Source: Ichthyophthirius multifiliis (lineage: Eukaryota > Ciliophora > Oligohymenophorea > Hymenostomatida). From it: a stretch of 20,764 nucleotides of DNA. The notes below the pieces were generated by a model. The model made no database searches. It was not told where the DNA came from and worked only from the letters and a program-made list of their open reading frames with translations. The stretch is taken from the NCBI RefSeq assembly GCF_000220395.1, contig NW_004086270.1, positions 1 through 20,764 of the forward strand, in the 5' to 3' direction. Both the position numbers and the translations under genes were made by a program. How positions within the stretch are numbered: position 1 is the first letter of the stretch; each line of letters opens with the position of its first letter. Positions 1 through 10,257 of this stretch are shown here, in pieces.

Positions 1-175
1 AATGTTATTCATAATTTTCTAAATAAATATTTATATCTGAATTATTCAATAATATTATATTTAATAATTATTTATTTTTATAAGAAAGATTAATTATAAA
101 ATTATACATATACAACTTAAAAATAAAAAGAAATTAATTAAAAAAAATTTAAAAATATTTTATGTACTTAAATAC

Positions 176-570
176 AATATATTAATTAATAATAAATATT
201 ATATAAAATATTATGAATCTTATTAAAATTAAAAATTTAATATAATAAAATATATTGAAATAACAAATAAAATTTACATAACATTAATTATTAAAAAATA
301 TTATATTTAAAATAATTCAGTATATATAATATATATATATATATATATTATGAACTATAAATGAATATTATAAATATATTAATTAATAATAAATATTATA
401 TAAAAATATTATGAATCTTATTAAAATTAAAAATTTAATATAATAAAATATATTGAAATAACAAATAAAATTTACATAACATTAATTATTAAAAAATATT
501 ATATTTAAAATAATTCAGTATATATAATATATATATATATATATATTATGAACTATAAATGAATATTATA
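176..570. repeat. Two-copy tandem repeat, unit about 197 bp
   Basis: The segment 176-372 is repeated almost perfectly at 373-570. Both copies start with AATATATTAATTAAT and end with GAACTATAAATGAATATTATA. The second copy has one extra A in a short A-run (offset 197, then 198). Each unit carries its own TA microsatellite (about 320-347 and 516-547). The near-identity in otherwise fast-drifting A/T sequence suggests a recent duplication. No coding potential was seen. Confidence 0.9.
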
Positions 571-1462
571 TAGATAAAAATATTTTAATAATCTAAATAA
601 TAAAAATATATTAATTTAAAGTATAATATATTTAAAATATAAATAAATGTATAAATAGTAATTTTATTTTATATTAATTCTTTCAATTATAATCTAACAT
701 ATAAAATATTTGAATTATTTTTTATAAAAAAAAATAATGAATCTATATAAAAAAAAGATGTTTAAATTAATTTAAATAAAATTATAATAAAAAAAAAATA
801 TATATTAATTTTTTTTAAAAAAAAATATACTAATAAATATTATTAACATTTATGAAAATTTTTATTTATTTAATATATTTATAATAATTTTAAATATTAT
901 CAATATGTTTATTATTATATATATATATTGTTTTTTATTATTATTATTATTAAAAAATTATATTTTTTATGAAAAAATAAATTAAAAATGATTTAATAAA
1001 TCATTTATAATTAAATTATTAATAAATTAATTTTTTTTTATTTTTTTTCGTTAAAAAAAAAAAAAATATTTTTTTAATACATTAAATTTTTTTATTTATA
1101 TACTAGAAATATTGTAAATATAAATTAAAATACATTATAAACAATATATTTATATATTATTTTTAATTATTTAAATTCAAATAATATTAAATAATGATAA
1201 ACCCAGTTTATTTATATTTATTTAAATGTTGCAGGTAAAACACTATTATTATTATTATTTTTTTTATTTTAAATAATAAACATATAATATTTATTATAAA
1301 TTTTTTTTTTTTATTTAACTAATTATATTTTTTTGAAAATATATATTAAATTTAGTATTTTTATTATAATAATAAATATTAAACATATTATTTTAAAAAA
1401 GTCTATAATTTTTTAAATATGTATTAATATTTATCCAATTTATCCATATTAAGGTATTATAT

Positions 1463-1490
1463 CAGTACTAATTTTTTTTTTTGTGTACTG
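1463..1490. other. Small hairpin in a less A/T-rich island
   Basis: CAGTAC (1463-1468) and GTACTG (1485-1490) form a perfect 6-bp stem around a T-rich 16-nt loop, followed by GTTCGGCTATTTACTATGA. The island 1440-1515 stands out from the surrounding poly-A/T. It could be part of a structured non-coding RNA. On the minus strand the same island also reads as a short open stretch without TGA, so a small exon is the alternative. I could match it to no known RNA family. Confidence 0.25.
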
Positions 1491-1844
1491 TTCGGCTATT
1501 TACTATGATAACTGTTTTTTAATATTTTAATTGTAATTTTGTTTAGTGAATATAATATATTTTTATTTATAAAAAAATCTTTAAATTATTAAATAAATAA
1601 ATAAAATTTTAATTATTACAGATAAGATTAAAAGTTTTAAATTTTATAAAAAAAGTTTAATTATTCAAGCCATCATTTTTTAGATAAAATTTTTAATTTT
1701 TTTATAAAATAAAAATAATGATATTTAAAAAAATAAAAAAATATTTGTATATATAATTAGTTTTATTTATTTATTTAAAATGAAGTATAAATAAAAATAT
1801 AATGATTTTTTTATATTAAACTGTGGTAAATAATATAAATTTTA

Positions 1845-2514
1845 TCATATATTTGCCCATTTTATATTTTCTTTATTATAATTTGAATTCTATACAACTA
1901 CCTTTTAAAGTCTTTAATTTTCTAATTAAAGTAATCTAATTTTTTCCTAAAATGATTTAATATTTATATGCATTTTTTCTGTATTTTTAGTTTTTTCTTT
2001 CCAAAAATTTACATCACTTTTTTTTTATTATTATAATACTTCTAAGCCTTTTTAATCTTCAACTCCAGTTTTTATTAAATACTATAACCTTTACCAATCG
2101 TTATTAACTTCATTTTATTCATATTATAATTCATTTATTCTATTGTAAGGTGTTTCTATTTTTTTTTAAATATAATTATTTAAAATGTTTTGTGATTATA
2201 TTAATTTTACATAAATGAGACTAAAGGGTATTACATCTAACTTACCAATTTTTAACTTCTTATTCTTTGTATTGTGAATTAGCTTCTAATCTTTAATAAT
2301 GTTTTACTAATAAATCATATCGTTCTTCTAATCTAGCTATCCTTTAAGATTATAATCGAATTGTTTCTGGAGCATCATCTAAAGATATTGTAAATGATTC
2401 TTTTTAAGGATTCGCCACCAATGGGAATATATGAGGACTTGTTGGATATAAAGGAAATTGCTATTATTATGTTGTCAATTATTGCGTACTAAAAAATTAT
2501 TACTAATTAATCAT
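1845..2514 (-). CDS. Hypothetical coiled-coil protein, two exons
   Basis: I do not recognise this protein (about 190 aa). Exon 1 runs 2514-2247 (or 2246) and exon 2 about 2155-1845, ending at a TGA. It opens with a Gln-rich low-complexity segment whose glutamines are mostly TAA/TAG codons. A Pro-containing stretch and then charged heptad-like sequence follow (RIARLEERYDLLVKHYQRLE, then LLQLENQRLQKVVVQ near the C-terminus), which suggests a coiled coil. A clear GTAAGT donor begins at 2245. The best-looking acceptor (TAG at 2158-2156) joins a long open frame but is out of phase by one base. An in-phase alternative acceptor at 2090-2089 skips about 66 coding-like bases. The exact junction is therefore unresolved. 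The gene diverges from the one starting at 2662. A structural or cytoskeletal role is only a guess. Confidence 0.6.
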
Positions 2515-2661
2515 TTTTATTAAAAGTAGTTTTTTTTAAAAATAAATAAATAAATGTTTTATTTTATTGATTTTTAAAATATTGAATATACAATTTATAT
2601 ATATTATAAAATAAAAAAATATTTTTTAGTTTAATATATAATAATCTGAATAAAAATATTA
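2515..2661. promoter_or_regulatory. Short divergent intergenic region (147 bp)
   Basis: This is the only sequence between the starts of two divergent genes (ATG at 2514 on minus, ATG at 2662 on plus), so both promoters must lie here or in the 5' ends of the genes. It is almost pure A/T with TA and AAAT runs. No specific factor site was recognised. Confidence 0.5.
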
Positions 2662-3302
2662 ATGAATAAAGATTAAAATTTAAAATGTAAATTTTGTAAT
2701 TTAACAATAGATTAATTATTATGGGATTTATTAGAATTAGGAAAACATAGAGATTAGCATGACAGAATATGTGCTTATATATGTGAAGGATGCTTCTATA
2801 AAGAATTAACAAAGCCATTAATGGAACAAAAGTAATGTGAATAAATATGTGGAACTGAAAAACATTTTACAAAACATAAAATAAAGAAAACAATAATTTG
2901 TATGTAAAATAAACTATATGAAGTTAAGAAAAATGATTAAGATAATCTTTAAAATTATACACATTTAAATGAATTTGATGATAAGGTACTTGAAATATAA
3001 GAACTAGTCGCTTATATAAAATATAATCATCCAGAGTTAAAAAATAAATTAATTGAGCTCAAAGAAAGAAGCAAATTGGAATAAAACAGATTGAAAAAGA
3101 AAGATTAAATAACAGAAAAAAAAACATTGTTTAATTATTAGAATTAGAAGATATTTTTTACAATAAAAATTTACCTTAAAAATTAAACTCTGAAAAAAAT
3201 AATAATTTAGATAATGCTACAATTGCTTTTGCTTCTGGTTATGATAAATCTATTGGTTATAAAAAAGGAATAGAATTATTATTAAGAAAATATTAAATTT
3301 GA
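2662..3302 (+). CDS. Hypothetical protein with an N-terminal Cys/His cluster
   Basis: The start is ATG 2662 and the stop TGA 3300-3302; read through with one frame correction it gives about 213 aa. The first 75 residues carry a dense Cys/His pattern typical of zinc binding: CKFC (C9, C12), H29 and H33, C37, C41 and C44 in RICAYICEGC, C59 and C63, then H68 and H72 in EKHFTKH. The spacing matches no family I can name (not a standard RING, B-box or C2H2 finger). The rest is charged and helical, ending in a region rich in Asn and Leu. The frame changes from phase 1 to phase 0 around 3036-3124. This is explained either by one missing A in the A9 run 3116-3124, or by an intron 3036-3103 (68 nt, GT-AG, phases fit). 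The family is unknown and metal binding is inferred from the residue pattern only. Confidence 0.65.
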
Positions 3303-3774
3303 TGATTTTTTGTTATATAATTATTTAAGTGTTTTTAATAATTCTATTATTTTTTTTGAATAAATGTATTTTTTTTTAGTATTATAATTTTATTTTTCAT
3401 CTGTTTTAATAAAATGTAAATATTTTTATAATTTTAAATATTATCATATATAAATTATTATAATAATTATTTTCGAATTAATTTTTATTTTTTTATATTT
3501 AAAAATATATCTTTTTATTTATAATAGAATTTTATGTATATAGTGTTTTATTTTATAAAGATTTAAAATATAATATAATCAAATGTTCCTTTTTAATTAA
3601 TTTAAATATCACTTTTTAAAATAATAAAAAATATATTTAATAATTTAAATGTATAATTTTAAATTATATATTTTTTTTAAATATTTTTTTATTTCAAAAA
3701 AAAACATTTTTTTTTTTTTTTTTATATATAAATTTCAAAAATAAAAAACGATTTTAAAAAAGCAAACAAATAAA
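3303..3774. other. A+T-rich intergenic stretch
   Basis: This separates two genes on the plus strand. It contains long T- and A-runs (for example 3709-3723) and no supported gene. The last bases before ATG 3775 read CAAACAAATAAA, an A-rich leader like the ones upstream of the other genes here. Confidence 0.5.
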
Positions 3775-6700
3775 ATGAATTAAAAAAAATAAAAAGATTA
3801 TTTAAGTAACTATTTTTAAACATTATTAGAAATAATAGAAGATAAACCAAATTTCATAATACCAAATATAGTATACTGTATATTAATATTAGCATATTAC
3901 CATTAATTAGGTGGATATATATTATCGTCATATGAAATAAAACCATTGACAGATCAAAAGATATTATTCGTTGCAAAGATAAATGAAATATCACCTGGTA
4001 CGTTTTTATTATTTTTCAAAGGAAGTGATATACTTTCTAAAATAGTCTTTTTTGCAATGGATATAATAATGATATCAATTATAGGATATACGATAATTTT
4101 ATCTGTTCTAAAACTAAATTATAAAGAGTTTGTTGCTTGCTATAAAAGATCAATAACAGGTACAAATCAAGTTCTTAATATTTTTTTAACTTTATATTGG
4201 TGGATATTTTTTACTCCATACATAGAAATAAATTCCGGAATGTATGTTTGTGGTCTAAATTCATTTTTAGTAGAATTTAGATTCGTAGAAGCCGATTGTT
4301 CTTAAAAGCCTATTTTTATAAGAATATTGGGTATTGTTGGTTTAATAATGAGTAATTTATTTGGATATATAATAATAATATTTTTTAGAAATTATGAGTT
4401 TATAGAATAAAACTGTTTAAAGAGAAGATATAATTTCATTCTTATTATAATTTTAGGGTTGCGTTTTAGCATAACATTTTTTTATTATTTAAATTTAGAT
4501 ATAATTGTTATTGTTAAACATATATTTAGTAATATATTAAACGTTTTACTTATTTATGATTTTTTAAAAAACATGCCATTTAATTAATCTTTCATATCTA
4601 AATTTTACATCACTTCTACTATTTATTATATTATTTCGATGATTTTGACTAGTGTTTATATACTTTCTGATAAACTTGAGAATACATAAATTTTTTATTA
4701 TTATGTTGTTTTTGGTGTACTATTAAGTTCTGTTTTCATATAATATTATAATTATAATGTAATATTTTTCTCTTATTATTAATAAATTATTTTAAATTTA
4801 AATAGTATTCTGTCATTATGAATATGAATTAATAAAATATTCATTTATATTATACTTAGGTAGATTTTTATTTAGAATAAATCATAGAAATGGCTATTGA
4901 ATATAAAAAAAATGAATAATTTAAATTCAAGCTTTTTTGTATTCTTATTTCACACTAAGAAAGCTGCTTAGATACTGAATGTTATTGTCATGTTTCTGAT
5001 TTTAAAAATAAACATAGAGATATTTTAATTGAAGATATTTTTAATTTAGTTAGTTCCATTTTTAAATATTGTTTAAGAAATAAATTATTTATAAATGATT
5101 AAATTTAATTTGAACATTTGAGCCTTAAATATATAAGTTACTTAGCTAAATATAGAAACAATTCACCTAAAGCATATAATGAATTAAAATATTTACTTTC
5201 TAAAAGTAAGAAAATTTCTTTTTATTTCTAATCTATATCCAAAATTATGTCCAAAAATATTGAATTTATGATGGAATAAGTTATTTTTAATATAATATAT
5301 TATTAATAAAATTATTTATAATAAAATATAAAGGAATATAAAAAAAGTTCACATAGTAATTAAATTAGTTAAGAATTTTCAATATAAGCATTAGATTAAA
5401 TTGATAATTTTTAGAAAAACCTAATTAAAAGAATAGGAAATTATTGTTAATTAAAATATAAATTTTGGTAAAAGCTTAAAACCGAAGGTTTTCAAAATAT
5501 GAATAATTTTTAATAAGCATCAATATAATTATCAAATTTAGGTTTAGAATTAAAAAATGAATATTAAAATTAATTAAAAAAGTAAAAAAATAAAAAACCA
5601 AAAAAATTAAATATAAATAAAATTAAAGATTAAATTTAAATTGGGCTAAAGAAAATATTACGTTTTTTAGAATAAAATCAATTTATTTTGCATTAATTTT
5701 AAATGATTTTGTTTCGGCTTTAAAATAAGAAAACATAGTTTATGAGTTATTGTAAAGAGACTCTAATAAAGGAAACGATATTGTCCAAAATTACACTATT
5801 ATTAAAGGGAATTTGCAATTATTAAAAATATCAATCTCAAAAGATAGAGGCAGAATATTAAATAAATCAAATAATAAAATAGCGAATTTTTTTAATTATT
5901 AATTACAAGATTTTAAGTAATTAACTTATATAAATGATTTAATGCCTTCATTTCTAAAAAATATACACAATTAATTAATAACAAATATGCTTGATAGAGG
6001 TTATTCAAAACTTGTTATGAATATAAATAAAACTTTTTTTATGGATAAATAAGTAAAAAAAGAGAAATAATTTTTTTGTATTTATAATTATTATTGTATA
6101 AAATAGGGATTTATTACACCAATAAATATATATATATGTAACTAAGATGGATATTATGATGATTTTGTTATGAACTCTGTAATATAAAAATTTGATAATA
6201 ATTTAAATTATATTTTGTTTGATTAATATGGTATTATTTAAGGTATAGACTAGGAATTATTTTAGTTAATGTTTAATGCCAAAATTAAGCAAAAAAAAAC
6301 TGTAAGAGATTCTATAGATACAAATAATTTTATTAACATATAAAGTTTTTATAAGAATATAAATATTTCATTTATAATACCTTAAATTTCAACTTTATTT
6401 TCGAAATTTAAAGATTAGATTAATATCAATGTAAAATAATATATATTTATATTATTTATATTTTTTTAAAAAAAGGTTAATTAATAAAGTACTTAACTAA
6501 TGATATAAAATTAAAGTTCAAGATTAAAAATACCTTATGATCTTTTTTAAATAGTAGAACAGTTCAAAAATATATATTAGTATTAAATATCATCAAATAA
6601 ATCAATAAATTTATAAAAATCAATAAAATATTTAAATAAAAATCAAAATAAATAAAATGAAAATAAAGTAAAAAAAAAAAAGAATATAAATTAAATAAAA

Positions 6701-7059
6701 TAAAATAAAGGTTAAGTTTAATTTATTAGAAATCAATCATGAAGATCATCCAATAAAAGATTTTATAGGCCAGAATAAATAATATTATTATAATAATTAA
6801 TGCCTAAACGATTATGATATAAAATTTAATTTATATTTCCAAACACTCACATATAGAAAATAATAAACAACATATTTTCAAATGGAAATAATTGAAATAA
6901 ATAAAATATAAGACTATGAAGACGATTCAAATTTGCATTTAAATACTATTTATTAATAATCATAGGATGAAAGTATGACTATCAAAAACCAAAATATAAT
7001 GTCTTAATAAAAAAAAAATGTAAGAAAAACAAATGAAAGTTAATTTAGCATACAATAAA

Positions 7060-7099
<40 letters not shown>

Positions 7100-8586
7100 T
7101 GAGGATACAAAGGATAATAGTTATATTAAACTTCTTATTATTAATAACAGTTATTTATAAGATGTATAAAATTTATAAGAATTACATTCATTTAAAAATC
7201 CAACATTAGACGATTCTAATAGGAAACTTAATTTAGATTTTAATAATAATGAAAACGTTGAATAATTAAACGTAAAAAATAAAACTTAGTTTAAAATTTA
7301 GTACAAAATAAAGTTGAAGAAAAATAAATTGATGATAATATTAGCAAATTATTATTAAAATAATAAAAATAAGATTAATAAGAATTAGAATAAGATTAAT
7401 AAAAATAAGAATAAGATTAATAATAATAATAATAAGATTAATAAGAATAAGATTAATAATAAGAAGAATAGGAATAAGAATTAGAAAAATAATAATTTTA
7501 AGAATAAGAAGAATTAGATGAAGGATAAGTTTTTGAAGTAAATTAAAAAAATGAAACTTCCAATTAATTTAAATAAAGTGTATGGATGTAAAAAGGTAAT
7601 ACTAATAATAAAAATTTTGAAAATTAAAATTCTTTTGAAAATATGTTCGGGAAAAGTATAAAAGATGAATAATTAGAATTAGAAAAAATCGATGGCATAA
7701 CAAACGAAAAACAGGAATAATTATAATCTTCATCAAATCAAGTATAAAATAAGACATTAAATTTAAAAAACATAAATGCCAAAAATACAATATAAGAAAC
7801 AAAAGAAAAAAGTGGTAAAAAAACTATACTCGATAATCCAAGAGAGTTGAACTCTATAAGTTCTTCGGCAAAAAAGAGATTTTTTAATAATGATTTATTG
7901 AAGGAAATCGTAAACAGCAAAAAAATGCCAAAATAATTCACTAATTTGATTTTTCTTGTTTAATTTTTTATAATTATTTTTGTCGTTTATATTTTTGTCT
8001 TTATTATTTTTCTTGTTTAGGATTATAATTATATTATGGATAGTATTAGGAAATTTTAACTAGTCAATTTAATTAATCTTAATTACTCAAAATCTGCACT
8101 TTCTTATTTGGGTCTATTTATGATTAAAAATTAGATATTACCGAATTAATATGCTGATGAATATAAAAAATAATTTAGTCAATATATTAAAGATGCTATA
8201 GTAGAATTTAAAAAAGATTTAAACGAAAATATAAATGTTATTATGGAAATACAAGATTTAAATGTTGATTTTGACAAAGATCAAAAATTAAAAATTTACG
8301 ATGATTTCGTATAATATGAATCTCCATTTGAATATAATGAATTGATATTTATTTCTTTTAAATTTCATTTATATAAATTTAGATTAGAATATGGAAAAAG
8401 ATTTATTTATAAATTCATTTTATTATTTAGTTCATAATTATGTACTTTTTACTTAATATAATAATAGTATTTTTAATTATATTTATCAAAATGTTGAAGA
8501 ATTTTAAATAAGAATTTTAAATAACTAATTAATTTTTGTTTGCTTGGCTTGCATAAGTTTATTTTTAATTTCGTAAATTATATAAA

Positions 8587-8638
<52 letters not shown>

Positions 8639-9776
8639 CTTATACATTTTTTTATATATATAAAAAAATAGTATAATAATATTTCCTCAAATTCAAAAAA
8701 TAAATAATTACTACGAAAAAATTTTACTATTAGCTAGTCGCTTGTATGAAAGAGAATGTAATAAAGAAATAAAAAGACTTTAGCTATGTGAACTTGCTTT
8801 AAATAGTTAAAGCTAAGAGTGGTTAGTTACAGATTTTGTTAATATTTTAAGTCAAGAGTATAATTTAGAAGAAGAAAAAAATAAGAAAGTGAGTAATTAA
8901 GTACTTTCTTCAAAAATTTTTAATTAGAAAATTAATAGTAATAACAATTTTGCGTTTCTTATGTTAGTTTCGCTTTTCGCGACTTTATTTTTTGTAGGTA
9001 TTGTAATCTTTTTGTAAATCTATCATTCATATTTAAAACCGTCTATATAATTAAATTATTTTTCTTTATAAGTAAGTAGTAGCTTATCTGCTTTTTGCTT
9101 TTCATAAGAAATTTTGGCTTCAGAAAAAATTATAAAAAATAAAAACTAGAAATTTCCTCAATTATAAAGGGCAGAAATGCTTTAATTATAAAAGAAAAGT
9201 TTTGAAAACTTAAAAGATTTTACACAGAATTTTCAAAATAATTTAAAAAAAATTAAAGTAAATAGTGATAGTTTAAAAAATAATATAGATAATTTATACC
9301 AAAATAATATTTGTGAACTTATTTAATGTTCAGAAAAACATTAAGGCTTTTTAAATGAAGGAATTGTGGGTCTTTTACATATTTATTATACAATATTTTA
9401 ATCTTTTATTTAAGCAGTTTCCGTTTTAGAGTTTCCTTTAGATTCTTATGCAATTAGTTTTATTTAAAATAAAGATAATTTATTATATATTTTTAGTGTG
9501 TTTGAATCACCTATTTTAGCCATTTTAAAACTTTCTGATTTTCTATTTTAAAATAATTAAGATAGTATCGATTTTATTTAAGGATTCACTATTAATTACA
9601 TGATTTTTATAGGAATTATATTATCATTGATTTTTCTTTGTGTGCTTTTTATTATAAGGTATTATGTTAAATAAAAAATTGTTAGTGTAAACTTTGTTCT
9701 TACTTTTATTCCTTGTGAAAAATTAAATGAAGATGGTACTATATTTATGCTTAAATCTATTTCTTAACATATTTGA
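3775..9776 (+). CDS. TmcB-like PAS-domain multi-pass membrane protein
   Basis: Exons: 3775-4758, 4806-5279, 5334-5581, 5629-6430, 6476-6667, 6711-8308, 8388-8572, 8672-9776 (TGA 9774-9776), about 1,860 aa. The phases of all seven GT-AG introns fit. The N-terminal third has about seven hydrophobic segments (near residues 30-46, 100-122, 150-165, 183-205, 222-240, 280-300 and 308-325). Next come a Cys-rich turn (SHQESCLDTECYCHV) and the block NNSPKAYNELKYLL, which I recognise from ciliate TmcB-like proteins. A PAS-type region follows in exon 4 (about residues 636-720, with MPSFLKNIHNQL and GFITPINIY). Then comes a Gln/Glu/Asp-rich low-complexity region, then a second membrane set separated by large extracytoplasmic-looking domains, ending in a short tail (NFVLTFIPCEKL). 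PAS suggests ligand or redox sensing, but the function of this family is unknown. One frame step remains at about 7274-7288, and the intron 8309-8387 is the least certain. Confidence 0.85.
7062..7097 (+). repeat. (TAA)12 microsatellite encoding polyglutamine
   Basis: Twelve TAA triplets lie in frame within the sixth exon of the TmcB-like gene. Under the ciliate code they give a run of 12 glutamines flanked by more Gln codons. With the standard code this would be a wall of stops. It is a likely site of length variation between alleles or strains. Confidence 0.85.
8573..8671 (+). other. Intron with a long (AT)n tract
   Basis: This is the last intron of the TmcB-like gene. The donor GTAAAT is at 8573 and the acceptor AATAG ends at 8671 (99 nt). 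It joins exon phase 2 to a matching single base. An uninterrupted AT dinucleotide tract fills 8589-8634. It is larger than most introns here, apparently through microsatellite growth. Confidence 0.8.
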
Positions 9777-10257
9777 GTCTGAGTGATTTTCAAAAATTTA
9801 TCAAAGGCTTAATTTTTTTTTTATTTTAATTTGTTTTTTAGCTATTATATTTTGTTTTTTATTTTAAAAATTCAATTATTAACAATAATAAAAAAAGGCG
9901 AGAAAAAATTGAAAATGGCTTTTTTTTTTATTTATTAAAAAAAAAAAAAGCATTAAAGTAAGTAATATATATATATATATATAAAATACTTTTTTATAAA
10001 ATATATAATTGTATTTTATTTTTATGTTTTAAATTTAACTTAAATTATTTTTCTTTTAAATAAAAATAAATAATCTTGTAAATTAAAAAAAAAAAATTAA
10101 TAATTATTAAAATTTATTTTAATATTTTTTATTTTAAATATTTATAAATAACATTTACTTTTATTTATAACAAAAAATTATTATTTATTTTTTCATATAA
10201 GTAAGGTGTTATTTAATATTTATATTCTTATCTTAATAAGTCTAAATAAAAAATAAA
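9777..10257. other. A+T-rich region between convergent genes
   Basis: This is the 3' flank of both the TmcB-like gene (plus) and the ATP synthase gene (minus). It holds long T- and A-runs and an AT tract at about 9966-9982. No gene was seen. Terminators or polyadenylation signals for both genes should lie here but cannot be told from background in this composition. Confidence 0.5.

Larger units (their letters stand above)
1..1844. other. A+T-rich non-coding stretch, no gene recognised
   Basis: This is nearly pure A/T sequence with poly-A and poly-T runs and frequent TGA in all frames, and I could support no gene in it. It holds a two-copy tandem repeat (176-570, listed separately), TA microsatellite tracts at about 320-347 and 516-547, and two small islands of richer composition: about 1200-1250, and 1440-1515 with a hairpin. 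The right end is the presumed 3' flank of the minus-strand gene ending at 1845. Confidence 0.6.

Noticed and set aside
3946-4305. A 119-aa gene ending at 4305
   Set aside because: The TAA at its end is glutamine in this code, and the frame continues upstream to ATG 3775 and downstream to the intron at 4759, so this is only part of the TmcB-like exon 1.
5582-5628. A frameshift in the A-rich stretch near 5590
   Set aside because: A 47-nt GT-AG intron with matching phase 2 joins the two frames.
6668-6710. A frameshift at the A11 run 6671-6681
   Set aside because: A 43-nt GT-AG intron 6668-6710 with phase 0 on both sides explains the frame change fully.
8589-8634. (AT)n tract as a promoter or origin
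   Set aside because: It lies entirely within a phase-consistent intron of the TmcB-like gene, so a simple microsatellite is the sufficient explanation.
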